NCBI GenBank assembly: GCA_963716445.1
Contig: OY970313.1
Span: forward strand, 1,860,001 to 1,924,000
DNA: 64,000 bases
Reading direction: 5' to 3'
From: JAAYBF01 sp963716445
GTDB taxonomy: Bacteria; Actinomycetota; Thermoleophilia; Solirubrobacterales; Thermoleophilaceae
A program made the position numbers and the translations under genes. This document shows positions 7,759 through 16,590 of the stretch, piece by piece; position 1 is the first letter of the stretch; each line of letters starts with the position of its first letter. A model generated the notes under the pieces. It was given only the letters and a program-made list of their open reading frames with translations. It was not told the DNA's origin and ran no database searches.

Positions 7759-9009
7759 TCACCATGGCGTGGCGTGGGCGAGTGTGTCGCGCTCGGGATC
7801 CTCGACGCCGTGCGTGGACGTGGACGGGCCGCCGCGGTGGCGGTCCTTGAGTCGCAGGAACGGCCGCTCGACGGCGTAGTAGCTCGCTGCGGCCAGCGTC
7901 GTGGCGAGCGCGAAGGTCGCCACCGTGAGGACGGCGAAGCCGTCCCCGGGAAGCCAGCCGTCGACGCCCTGCTCCATCAGCCAGCCAACGACGGTGTGGT
8001 GCCAGAGGAAGATCCCATAGGAAACCAGCCCGAGCCATGCCAGCACCGGCCATGAGAGCAGCCGACGAATCGCTCCCCCAGCTTCGGGCCCGCTCACGGC
8101 TGGGATCAGCAGCAGAGCTGCTGCCGCAACCGTCAGCACGCTACGATGGATCATCTCCCAAGCGCCGGGAGGGACGCCCTTCGTATCGACGTCGGTCGTC
8201 GCGACGACAGCCCCGAAAGCGACGGCCGAGAGCGCCCATGGGATCCAGGGCATGCGTGCCACGACCTCCGCCGGCCGCCACGAGGCGCCCCCCTCGCGCA
8301 ACACCACGCTGGCGACAGCCAGCGCCATACCGGGAGCGAACCACAGGAACAGCGCCGGAAGAGTCAAGAACCCGACCAGGGAGTCGCTCTCGAGGCTCAC
8401 CGTGCGCCAGGCGAGCGAGACCAGGACGAGCGTGGCCAGAACGACGAGCTCGATGCGAACGATGGCACGCCGATCGCGGCCGCGGCAGACGCGCCGCATC
8501 GCGAGTGCGTAGACGGGCAGCGCGACGTAGAAGCTCGCCTCGACGCACAGCGACCACGCCTGCGGGAGCCCGGCGAGCAGCGTGTCGGCGTCGTACACCT
8601 GCATGAAGCCGTAGTAGACCCACCAGTCGCCGGTGAAGACCCCCACGAGACCCGGGTAGATCGCCAGCAGCGTCAGCGCGAGCCAGTACGCCGGCACGAT
8701 CCGCAGCACGCGCCGGCGCATGTAGTCGCGCGTTCGCGGCCGGGGATGCCCGAGGTAGCTAGCGGCGAAGAAGGGCCGGTAGAGCAGGAAGGCCGAGATG
8801 ACGAAGAACACCTGTACCCCGACGCTGAGGTTGACGACGATCCCCCCATACCAGGCGGTCCCGGGCGCGTCGGTCGCCTGACCTGCATGGAAGACGAGCA
8901 CCGCGAGCGCGGCCAGCGCGCGCAGCGCGTCGACATGCGGAAATCGCGGACTCCCCGGCGGCGGCGCCACCGCCGGCTCGACGTCGGACGGCGCCGCTCG
9001 TTGCTCCAT
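7759..9009 (-). CDS. acyltransferase-3 family membrane protein (OafA-like)
   Basis: A 416-residue integral membrane acyltransferase with about ten hydrophobic segments. The family start pattern PHVDALRALAALAVLVFHA is at ~25-43, GVQVFFVISAFLLYRPF follows, and the conserved WSLCVEASFYVALP lies near 150-163. Such proteins O-acetylate or O-acylate surface sugars. The ATG start overlaps the stop of the upstream small open frame (ATGA), so translation is probably coupled to it. It sits in the glycan locus beside glycosyltransferases, consistent with decoration of the exported polymer. Confidence 0.9.
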   Translation of the reverse strand: MEQRAAPSDVEPAVAPPPGSPRFPHVDALRALAALAVLVFHAGQATDAPGTAWYGGIVVNLSVGVQVFFVISAFLLYRPFFAASYLGHPRPRTRDYMRRRVLRIVPAYWLALTLLAIYPGLVGVFTGDWWVYYGFMQVYDADTLLAGLPQAWSLCVEASFYVALPVYALAMRRVCRGRDRRAIVRIELVVLATLVLVSLAWRTVSLESDSLVGFLTLPALFLWFAPGMALAVASVVLREGGASWRPAEVVARMPWIPWALSAVAFGAVVATTDVDTKGVPPGAWEMIHRSVLTVAAAALLLIPAVSGPEAGGAIRRLLSWPVLAWLGLVSYGIFLWHHTVVGWLMEQGVDGWLPGDGFAVLTVATFALATTLAAASYYAVERPFLRLKDRHRGGPSTSTHGVEDPERDTLAHATPW

Positions 9010-9287
9010 CAGTTCCCGTTCGGGTGGGATCTCCCCACCGCCCGCATGCGTCCCCCGAGACGGCGCAGCGAGCTCATGCGGCTCGTCTGCCCCTGCGGGG
9101 CACGCGCGTGCTCGGCCGCGGCGCCAGCGCCGGCCGCAGTTGGCAGCGCCGCCATCGATTGCAACCGCGTCGCCTCACCCAGCGCCTCGTACGTGCGCCA
9201 CGGGTCCTCGGCGTCTTGCGACGATCCCACTCGGCTAGCCAGCTCGAAGGGTGGAAGCGGTAGGTCTACGAACGTCACCTTGGTCAT
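9009..9287 (-). pseudogene. remnant of a methyltransferase gene (N-terminal cap only)
   Basis: A 92-codon frame. Its first ~40 residues (FVDLPLPPFELASRVGS, then an acidic stretch and WRTYEALGEATR) resemble the N-terminal cap of methyltransferases common in glycan clusters, which normally lead into a VLDFGCGAGR motif. Here that whole catalytic domain is missing. The frame continues as low-complexity Ala/Arg sequence and ends RMSSLRRLGGRM. Its promoter and start look intact and its TGA overlaps the acyltransferase ATG. It may therefore still be translated and serve as the leader cistron for 7759-9009. The relic interpretation is inference from family memory. Confidence 0.5.
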
Positions 9288-9314
9288 GAACAAACGATTA
9301 TCCTGCCACGGATG
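9285..9314. promoter_or_regulatory. 24-bp divergent intergenic region with overlapping -10 elements
   Basis: Only 24 bp separate the ATG at 9287 (minus) from the ATG at 9312 (plus). The plus strand carries TATCCT at 9299-9304, 7 nt before its start. The minus strand carries GATAAT at 9302-9297, 9 nt before its start. The hexamers overlap by 4 bp, so the two leaderless promoters would compete or melt the same DNA. Confidence 0.6.
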
Positions 9315-11186
9315 CCGGCTCCGCTGCGCTTCTGCCTGGTCTCCGCGAGCGGCCAGAACGTCTTCTTCGCCGAGATCATGGAGGCATTCGGCTCGGCGCT
9401 GCGGGAACGCGGCGTCGTGGTAGAGGCGTCGGTCGACTGCTTTCCTCCGCCCGCCGACGATCTCGTCTACCTCTACGTCCCCCACGAGTACCACCCGTTG
9501 GTGCACGAGCTGGCGCTGCCAACCGCGGTCCAGCTCGGCCGTTCGGTCGCGATCTGCACCGAGCAGCCCGGCACGAGCTGGTTCGACGTCGCGAGCGAGA
9601 TCGCCGCTCACACCGGCGGCGTGGTCGACATCAGCGCACTAGGCGCCCGCGAGCTGGCGCGGCGGGGCATCCGAGCCGACCACGCCCCGCTCGGCTACGT
9701 GCCCGCGTGGGACGCCTGGCAGGGGCGCCAGGACCAGAAGCGCTCGATCGACCTCGCTTTCCTCGGAGGCCATACAGAGCGGCGCGCCCAGGCCGTCGCC
9801 AGGTGCTCGTCGGTCTTGGGACACCGCCGGTCGGCCATCCACCTCGTCGAAACCAGGCCCCACACGGCTCGTAGCGCCAACTTCCTGTCGCACGATCGCA
9901 AGTGGAGGCTGTTCTCCGACACGAAAATTCTACTCAACGTGCATCGCGGGCCACTCGCGTACATGGAGTGGCACCGTGTCATAGGCGCCGCCGTCAACGG
10001 CTGCGTCGTCCTCAGCGAGCACTCGCTAGGAATCGAGCCCTTCGTCCCGGGCGAGCACTTCGTCTCGGCGGGCTACGACGCCCTCCCCGCGGTCCTCGAG
10101 GGACTGCTGACCGATCCCGACCGCTTGGAGCGGATCCGGCGGGCGGCCTACGACCTGCTCCGCGATCAGATGCCGATGGAGGCCGCTGTCGACGCTCTGC
10201 TGCGCGCCGCCGCACGCGCGGCTCGCACATCGGTTCCAGCCGAGGCTGCCGTGCGCCCAAGGACTCTGGCAATGCCGCAGGCTCTGCCTGACCCGCCGCC
10301 GGAGTGGGAGGCGTACGCGAATTCGGCCGGCGACCAGTTGCCCGTCCGCATGGCGCTCAAGTACCTGGTGGTACACACCCGCAACCTCGAGCGACGGATC
10401 CAGGAGCTGAGTCGCCCCGCCCCCGCCGAGGACGCCGTGGAGGAGCTTGGACCGAAGTCCGACGACGTGCGGGTCAGCGTCCTGGTGACCGTTCACAACT
10501 ACGCCGACCACGTGGGCGACGCGCTGCGCAGCGTCGCGCTCGGCGACATGCGCGACGTCGAGGTTGTCGTGGTCGACGACGCCTCGACCGACGACTCCGT
10601 CGAGGCGGTCCGAGCCGCCTGCGCCGATCTACCCTGGCTGTCGGTTCGACTGGTCCGGCGGGCCAGTAACGGGGGCCTCCCCGTCGCACGAAATCTCGCG
10701 TTGGCTCACGCGCGCGCCGAACTCGTGTTCATCCTCGACGCCGACAACGTCGTGCTGCCTCACGGCCTCAGCCGGCTGACAACGGCACTCGACGAGAATC
10801 CGGACGCGGCGTTCGCCTACGGGATCGTCGAGTCCTTCGACCTGAATGGCCCGGCGGGCCTGATGAACTGGCTCGACTGGGATCCGGCCCGCCTGCGGTA
10901 CGGGAACTACATCGACGCGATGTCGATGATCCGGAAGTCGGCGCTCGAGGACATCGGCGGCTACTCGACCGATCCGGCGCTCTACGGCTGGGAGGACTTC
11001 GCGGTCTGGGTGGCCATGGCGGACTCCGGGCTGAGCGGGATTCGCGTCCCCGACTTCGTCGCCCGCTACCGGGTGAGCCCCCATTCGATGATCTCGCTGA
11101 CGAACATCGACAGCTCGGCAGCCTGGACGACGCTGCTGCGCAAGTACCCGTCGCTGGCGAGCGTCCCCGTCGCGCGCGCGGGGTGA
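9312..11186 (+). CDS. two-domain glycosyltransferase (GT1/GT4-like plus GT2)
   Basis: A 624-residue fusion. Residues ~1-310 form a GT-B-like half with a C-terminal donor-binding-like region (LLNVHRGPLAYMEWHRVIGAA, then GCVVLSEHS and EHFVSAGY). Residues ~388-620 form a GT2 GT-A domain: VSVLVTVHNY, VVDDASTDDS, the DxD-like LDADN, and GWEDFAVW. It appears to be a processive or dual-activity enzyme for the surface polymer. The same architecture is encoded at 14737-16590, so the locus carries a diverged pair. It is first in a three-gene unit whose genes overlap by 4 bp each, with a leaderless-type promoter (TATCCT). Confidence 0.85.
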   Translation: MPAPLRFCLVSASGQNVFFAEIMEAFGSALRERGVVVEASVDCFPPPADDLVYLYVPHEYHPLVHELALPTAVQLGRSVAICTEQPGTSWFDVASEIAAHTGGVVDISALGARELARRGIRADHAPLGYVPAWDAWQGRQDQKRSIDLAFLGGHTERRAQAVARCSSVLGHRRSAIHLVETRPHTARSANFLSHDRKWRLFSDTKILLNVHRGPLAYMEWHRVIGAAVNGCVVLSEHSLGIEPFVPGEHFVSAGYDALPAVLEGLLTDPDRLERIRRAAYDLLRDQMPMEAAVDALLRAAARAARTSVPAEAAVRPRTLAMPQALPDPPPEWEAYANSAGDQLPVRMALKYLVVHTRNLERRIQELSRPAPAEDAVEELGPKSDDVRVSVLVTVHNYADHVGDALRSVALGDMRDVEVVVVDDASTDDSVEAVRAACADLPWLSVRLVRRASNGGLPVARNLALAHARAELVFILDADNVVLPHGLSRLTTALDENPDAAFAYGIVESFDLNGPAGLMNWLDWDPARLRYGNYIDAMSMIRKSALEDIGGYSTDPALYGWEDFAVWVAMADSGLSGIRVPDFVARYRVSPHSMISLTNIDSSAAWTTLLRKYPSLASVPVARAG

Positions 11187-11917
11187 TCGCGGTAGTCGTC
11201 CCCTGCTTCAACGAGGCCGCCCGCCTCGACTTGCCGACGCTCGCAGCCGCCATCCGTGAACGCCCCGACTGGACCTTCCTCTTCGTCGACGACGGCTCGA
11301 CCGACGCCACCCTCGAGCTGCTCGAGGATCTGCGCAGTCCTAATGCCGAGCGGGTCAGCGTGCTGCGCCTGCCACGCAACGAAGGCAAGGGCGAGGCGGT
11401 GCGGCGAGGGATGCTGGCCGCGCTCGACTCGGGCTTCGAGATCGTCGCCTACACGGACGGGGACATCTCGACGCCGTTCGCCGAGCTCGAGCGCCTGACC
11501 GACCGGCTGGACTTGGACTCCGACATCAGCGTCGTGCTCGGGGCGCGAGTTCGGCGACTCGGCGCGGACATCCGGCGCAGCACGCTGCGCCATGCCGTCG
11601 GGCGCGTCTACGGGACGGTCGCGGCGATCGCGCTCGATGCCGGTGTGTACGACACCCAGTGCGGAGCGAAGGCGTTTCGCGGTACCCCCCAGCTCGTCGA
11701 CGCCCTCGAGCTTCCGTTCCAGGAGCGTTGGTCCTTCGACGTGGAGCTGCTGTCACGCCTGACACGCAATGGAGGATCCGAAGCGTGGTCGTCGATCGTG
11801 GAGGAGCCGCTGCGGGTCTGGCACACGCGTGACGGCTCGAAGCTCACCCCCTTCCAGGCCGTCCGGTCCGGCGTCGAGCTGATCCGCATCGGCTACCGGC
11901 ACAGGAGAGGCCGATGA
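11183..11917 (+). CDS. dolichyl/polyprenyl-phosphate sugar synthase-like GT2
   Basis: A 244-residue GT2 enzyme resembling polyprenyl-phosphate glucose/mannose synthases: VVVPCFNEAARL, FVDDGSTD, NEGKGEAVRRGM, the catalytic YTDGDIST, and DTQCGAKAFR. These charge a lipid carrier with one sugar on the cytoplasmic face. The GTG start overlaps the previous stop (GTGA), and its own stop overlaps the next ATG. The next gene is a multi-spanning GT-C-like protein, the usual acceptor of lipid-linked sugars, which supports this role. There is no membrane anchor in this protein. Confidence 0.87.
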   Translation: MIAVVVPCFNEAARLDLPTLAAAIRERPDWTFLFVDDGSTDATLELLEDLRSPNAERVSVLRLPRNEGKGEAVRRGMLAALDSGFEIVAYTDGDISTPFAELERLTDRLDLDSDISVVLGARVRRLGADIRRSTLRHAVGRVYGTVAAIALDAGVYDTQCGAKAFRGTPQLVDALELPFQERWSFDVELLSRLTRNGGSEAWSSIVEEPLRVWHTRDGSKLTPFQAVRSGVELIRIGYRHRRGR

Positions 11918-13536
11918 CGCGACCCCGGCGGCCGGTCGAGGTGGCGATCGTCGCTTGTGCTCTGGCGGGGCTCGCGGCGGCCGTCTATGGCGGGCACGCG
12001 GTCCACGGCGGCTTCATCTCGGACGCCTGGGCGATCCTCGCCCTGCACGACTTCGCTCCGGAGACTGGGGTGGCGGGCGTCGCGGAGCACCTGCTCGACG
12101 AGCCGAACTTCAGCCCGCGTCCCCTCTACGCCGTGTACCTGGCGGTGCTCACCGAGGTGCTAGGCGGGCACATGGGCTTCTGGCTCGCGTGGCTCGGCGC
12201 CATGGGCGTCCTGATGTCGGTGAGCCTCTACGTCCTGCTGCGCGAGCTGCGCCTGTCGGCGCTCGACGCGGGAATCGTCGCGACGTTGGTGCTGGTTTTC
12301 CCCGCGGCGACCTCGCTGCGACTCTGGACCGCGCTCGTGCAGGCGCCTCTGGCGACGGCGCTCGCCACGCTCGGATTCGCGATCGCGCTCCGCGCCTTCG
12401 CGGCGGAGGGTGACCGGCGCCTTCTCCTGCACACCGTCTCGCTGGCGACGTTCGTCGCCAGTCTCCTGCTCTACGAGATCGCGTTGCCCGTGATGCTCGC
12501 TTCGGTGCTGCTATACCGCCTGCGAGTGCCCTGGCGCGAGGCGGCGGCACGCTGGGCGATCGATTGCGCGGTGCTGCTGCCGCTCGTCCTCACCGTGACG
12601 CGAGCGTCGTCGTCGTCGGCCGAGACGCAGGACGTCCACGGCGCCTGGGACCACGCAATGACGATCGCCGACCAGGCCCTGACGCTGCTCACGACGATCG
12701 TCCTGCCGTTCGGCAGCGATCGCTGGTACGTCCTCGCCCTGATCGGCCTCGTGCCAACGGCGGCGATCCTCCTGCGCCGGCAGCTGGCGGCGACCGATCC
12801 GGCCCGCGAGGCGCTGGGGCGCTGGCTCGCTGTAGTCCTAGCTGGGGTTGTGGTCATAGCGCTGGGATACGCGATCTTCGTCCCGGCGATCGACTACTAC
12901 GCCCCGCTTGGTGAGGGCATCGGCGACCGGATCAACGCCGTCCCGAGCGTCGGCTGGGTGTTGCTCGTATACGGGACGGTGATGCTGGCGGCGACGATGG
13001 CGTTCCGGGGGATCCCCCACGCGAAACGCCTGACCGCGGGGCTGGGGGCGTTGACGTCCTTGCTGCTCGCGGCGAGCTGGATGCAGTCGATCACCCGCGA
13101 CATCGACGCCTACGAGCGCGCCTACGCCGAGGGCCAGCGAGTACTCGCCACTATCGAGCGGGCGCTACCGGATCCTCCGCCGCACAGCACGATATGGGCG
13201 TTCGGGCAGCCTGTCGAGATCGCCCTCGGCGTGCCGGTCTTCGGCAACACGTGGGACCTCAAGAGCAGCGTACAGCTGAGGTACCGGGACCCCACGCTCG
13301 CGAGCTACGTCGCATTCGAGGACAGCTCATTCGACTGCCGCCGTGGCGAGGTCGCCGCGGGAGGCTCCCGGTACGCCGTCACCGACGCACGCTTCGCAAG
13401 GGACTACACGTCGCGCTATGGGCGCACCTTCTTCGTCGACACCATCAGCGGTCGCTGGGAGCCGATCCTCACACGAGCGCAATGCCGCCGTGCAGCGGCG
13501 TCCTATGGGCGCTCACCGGCTCTCCCTCTGGCCTGA
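11914..13536 (+). CDS. multi-spanning membrane protein, GT-C-like
   Basis: A 540-residue protein with about ten hydrophobic helices up to ~400, followed by a soluble C-terminal domain of ~140 residues containing four cysteines or near-cysteine positions. The first large loop has FISDAWAILALHDF, an Asp in the position where GT-C lipid-sugar transferases keep a catalytic acid. With a polyprenyl-phosphate sugar synthase gene immediately upstream, translationally coupled, a transferase that uses the lipid-linked sugar outside the membrane is the best guess. I cannot assign it to a named family with confidence; an O-antigen-type membrane protein is the alternative. Confidence 0.6.
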   Translation: MTRPRRPVEVAIVACALAGLAAAVYGGHAVHGGFISDAWAILALHDFAPETGVAGVAEHLLDEPNFSPRPLYAVYLAVLTEVLGGHMGFWLAWLGAMGVLMSVSLYVLLRELRLSALDAGIVATLVLVFPAATSLRLWTALVQAPLATALATLGFAIALRAFAAEGDRRLLLHTVSLATFVASLLLYEIALPVMLASVLLYRLRVPWREAAARWAIDCAVLLPLVLTVTRASSSSAETQDVHGAWDHAMTIADQALTLLTTIVLPFGSDRWYVLALIGLVPTAAILLRRQLAATDPAREALGRWLAVVLAGVVVIALGYAIFVPAIDYYAPLGEGIGDRINAVPSVGWVLLVYGTVMLAATMAFRGIPHAKRLTAGLGALTSLLLAASWMQSITRDIDAYERAYAEGQRVLATIERALPDPPPHSTIWAFGQPVEIALGVPVFGNTWDLKSSVQLRYRDPTLASYVAFEDSSFDCRRGEVAAGGSRYAVTDARFARDYTSRYGRTFFVDTISGRWEPILTRAQCRRAAASYGRSPALPLA

Positions 13537-13546
13537 CACGGTGCCG

Positions 13547-14740
13547 CTAGCGACGGAACCGCATCAGGCGCCGCACGCGTCGCAGCGGGGACATCAGGCG
13601 CCAGCTCTTGGATCGCTCGATCGCCTGCAGCCGCGCGCTCTGGCGCGCGTGGTCCTCCCGCATGTCCTGCATTCGGTGCTGGAGGAGCGGAATCTGGGCG
13701 AGCGACTGGTGGGCCTCGAGCAGCGCGGCATTCGAATCGCGCAGACGCCGCAAGGCCGCCTGCTCGGCCTCCGCGAGGCGAGCGACCTCGGCCAATGCGT
13801 CACGCGCCTCGTTCTCCGCGCGTTCCAGGCTTGTCCGGGCGGCCTGCTCCGTCGCTGCAAGCTGCTCGCGCGCCGCGCGCTCGACCGCCCCGACCTGCTC
13901 GGACCACCAGCTCACCTCGAATGCGCTGCCGAGCACTACCAGGTCGGACATGGCAGGCAGCCTCACGTCGCTGGCGACGACGATGCCGTAGGTCTCGTCG
14001 CCGGGAGCGACGCTCGCAGTCGAACGGACTTGACAGGGGGCGTCGGCGGTCGCGGCGCCGGCCGGCCCGTCGGAGGACTGGATCGCGGAGGCCAGCCATG
14101 CGTGCTGACCGAAGCCGACCACCTGGGAGAAGTGCTCGCCGACCGCCGCCGCCAGCTCCTCTGGCGGGTACTCGTGAACGTGGTGCTCGTTGCCAGGCGG
14201 ATACACACGCGGATTCGGTGAGGAGATCAGCAGCAGGCCCCCGGGCCGGAGAACTCGCCGGAACTCGCCGATCGCTCGCTCGCCGTCCTCCATGTGCTCG
14301 ATCGTCTCCCAGCAGACGACGACGTCGAACGCGTCGTCGGGCAGCGACAGGTCGCGAAGATCGCCCTGACGAACCGCAAACGCATCTCCTAGTCGGTCCA
14401 CCGCCTCGTCCACCGCGTCCTTGTCGATGTCGACGCCGGTGACGCTGGCCGCGCCGGCGGAGGCCAATATCGCCATTCCGTACCCGACCCCGCAGCCGGC
14501 GTCGAGCACTTCCTTTCCCGCGACAGCCTGAGCTGCCCACCAGTAGCGCCCCACGTGCTCGGTGGCGATCAGAGCGCCCTCCGTCCCCTCTGGATCGAAG
14601 CGCTCCGGATGCGGCGCCTGGAGCACGCGGCGGTCGTCGGGCACCGTGTCAGGGCCTCCTTGCTCCGCCACGACGGCGTCCCGAGTGCCGCCGTCGACTT
14701 GGGGATCGTCCGACGGGCTACGACCGTCCCGCTGGCTCAT
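13547..14740 (-). CDS. SAM methyltransferase with coiled coil and SWR tail
   Basis: A 397-residue protein. Residues ~45-250 are a class I methyltransferase: EVLDAGCGVGYGMAIL, GVDID, RQGDLRDL, VVCWETIEHM and LRPGGLLLISSPN. About 280-375 is an Ala/Glu/Arg coiled coil, and the end is SKSWRLMSPLRRVRRL plus basic residues. The N-terminal domain is paralogous to the protein at 6167-7057, which lacks the tail. The ATG start overlaps the upstream glycosyltransferase stop (ATGA). It is the last gene of the minus unit from 16877. It is convergent with 11914-13536 with a 10-bp gap. Confidence 0.85.
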   Translation of the reverse strand: MSQRDGRSPSDDPQVDGGTRDAVVAEQGGPDTVPDDRRVLQAPHPERFDPEGTEGALIATEHVGRYWWAAQAVAGKEVLDAGCGVGYGMAILASAGAASVTGVDIDKDAVDEAVDRLGDAFAVRQGDLRDLSLPDDAFDVVVCWETIEHMEDGERAIGEFRRVLRPGGLLLISSPNPRVYPPGNEHHVHEYPPEELAAAVGEHFSQVVGFGQHAWLASAIQSSDGPAGAATADAPCQVRSTASVAPGDETYGIVVASDVRLPAMSDLVVLGSAFEVSWWSEQVGAVERAAREQLAATEQAARTSLERAENEARDALAEVARLAEAEQAALRRLRDSNAALLEAHQSLAQIPLLQHRMQDMREDHARQSARLQAIERSKSWRLMSPLRRVRRLMRFRR

Positions 14741-16590
14741 CGTCCCGAGGGGATCGTCGGGCGCAACCGCGGCGCACGCTCGCGCAGCAGCGCGACCGCG
14801 TCCTGCGAGTCGATCTCGGCCACCGAGAGCATCGAGCCGTGCCGCGCCCGGTAGCGCCCGATCAGCTGGGGGACGAACACCGCCTCGCCGTGCTCCTCGG
14901 CCACGCGGCACCAGAGGTCGAAGTCCTCCCATCCGTACAGGCGTCGATCGGTCGCGAAGCCGCCGATCGCGAGAATCCGATCCCGGCGCAACAGCGCCAT
15001 CGCATCGATGTAGTTGCCCGCCCGCAGCCGCTCCGGCTCCCATGGGCCCGCGCTGATCAGCCCCGCCGAGCGCCCGACCCGCGTCCGCTCCAGCAGCCCA
15101 TAGGCGAACGCCGCCTCGGGAGCCGCCTCGAGCGCCTCGACAAGCCGTGCCAGCCCCTCCGGGAACAGCACGTTGTCGGCGTCGAGCATGAAGGCGAGCG
15201 GAGCTGTGGCCTGCGCCATGAGGTCGTTGCGAACGGCCCCGACACCACGGTTGACCGCGCTCGCGAAGAGTCGCGCCGGAACGTGCCGGTGCTCGCCCAG
15301 CCAGCGCTGGACGTCGAGCAGCGAGTCGTCGCCCGAGGCGTCGTCGGCGACCACCAGCTCGACGCCCACGCCGACGCTGGCGACCGCGCTGTCGAGCGCT
15401 TGCACCGCCAGCTCACCGTCGTCGTGGACCGGGATGCATACGGCGACCCGTCGCGCTGGGGAGTCCCACGCCTCGCTTTCGAACATGCAGCGCAGCTCGC
15501 CGCCGAGGCCGTCGCGCTTCAGCGCTCGAGCGCGGACCTCGCCACGGCGCTCGATGGCAGTGAGGACCGACCTCTTGCGCGTAGCGGCGGTTGCCGCGGA
15601 CACCGCGCGATCGGCTCGGAGAGCCTCCGGCGCAACGTTGCGCTCGTCTGTCTTGGCTACGGACGGACGCCGCCGCGCGAGGCGCCAGCGGCCACGCCGC
15701 CGTGCCCGCCTGGCGACGTCCTCGGCCGATGCGATCAGCGCCTCGATCGCCGGCCGCGGCGAGAGCTCCGACCGCGCGAAGGCGCTCGCCTCGCTCGCCA
15801 TCCGGTCGAGGCGGTCGGGATCTTGCAGCAGGCGACCCGCCACCAGGCCCAACTGGGCGCCGTCCGCGAGCTCGAGGTGCGTTCCGGGCTCCAGCTCGCC
15901 CAGCTCCACCGAGTGCTCGAACACCGGCACGGCGCCGGCCCCTAGCGCCTCGAGCGCCAACGCACGGTCGAGCCCGTGCGGCCGGCCGCGCGGATGGAGG
16001 TCGAGCACCATCGAAGACGAGGCGAGCAGCTCGCGCCTGGGGCGGCTCCACGACGGCGGGGGCGACCCCGGCCAGGGCGAGCCGAGCCAGATCTCCGCGC
16101 GCATCGCCGCGAGGCTCGGTGCATTGCTGGATAGGAGTCGCTCCCGCCGCGGCGTATGGGCGCCGATGAAGAGCACGTCACGCTCCCGGGCCGTCGCCGG
16201 CCGGCAGGGCGATACGCGCCAGCGCGTGCTCAAGCCGAGGCCGAAGCGCCGAGCCGGGACGCCGCGCCGCCGCTGCTCGACGACGCTCGCCTCCGACACG
16301 CTGAGGACGGCTGCCGCGGATGCGGCGATCGAGGTTGCCGCGTCGAAGGCGTCGCTGCCCGGGAACTCCGTGCAGAGCGCAACCGATCGATGCCGGTCGA
16401 GGCCGGGCGGCGGACCCGCGAGTCCGTCCACGCCCGGAATGAACAGCGAGACGTCACCGGGCTCCGCTCGTGCAGGGTCGCTGGCGTCGTCCCACACCAC
16501 CGGCGCCCCGGTCGCGGACGCGTCCTCACCGATCGCGGCCAACAGCTCTGCGGCGCGGTCGTCGCTCGCGCGCGTCAGCCGCAGCCTCAC
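14737..16590 (-). CDS. two-domain glycosyltransferase, paralogue of 9312-11186
   Basis: A 617-residue fusion: an N-terminal GT-B-like half (~1-280, including VLDLHPRGRPHGLDRALALEALGAGAVPVFEHS when read in pieces) and a C-terminal GT2 domain from ~375. The GT2 part shows VAVCIPVHDDGEL, VVADDASGDDS, LDADN, AGNYIDAMALLRR and GWEDFDLW. GNYIDAM and GWEDF are shared exactly in order with the paralogue. The GTG start overlaps the coiled-coil gene stop, and its stop overlaps the methyltransferase start. The linker (~290-370) is Arg-rich. Sugar specificity is unknown. Confidence 0.82.
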   Translation of the reverse strand: MRLRLTRASDDRAAELLAAIGEDASATGAPVVWDDASDPARAEPGDVSLFIPGVDGLAGPPPGLDRHRSVALCTEFPGSDAFDAATSIAASAAAVLSVSEASVVEQRRRGVPARRFGLGLSTRWRVSPCRPATARERDVLFIGAHTPRRERLLSSNAPSLAAMRAEIWLGSPWPGSPPPSWSRPRRELLASSSMVLDLHPRGRPHGLDRALALEALGAGAVPVFEHSVELGELEPGTHLELADGAQLGLVAGRLLQDPDRLDRMASEASAFARSELSPRPAIEALIASAEDVARRARRRGRWRLARRRPSVAKTDERNVAPEALRADRAVSAATAATRKRSVLTAIERRGEVRARALKRDGLGGELRCMFESEAWDSPARRVAVCIPVHDDGELAVQALDSAVASVGVGVELVVADDASGDDSLLDVQRWLGEHRHVPARLFASAVNRGVGAVRNDLMAQATAPLAFMLDADNVLFPEGLARLVEALEAAPEAAFAYGLLERTRVGRSAGLISAGPWEPERLRAGNYIDAMALLRRDRILAIGGFATDRRLYGWEDFDLWCRVAEEHGEAVFVPQLIGRYRARHGSMLSVAEIDSQDAVALLRERAPRLRPTIPSGR

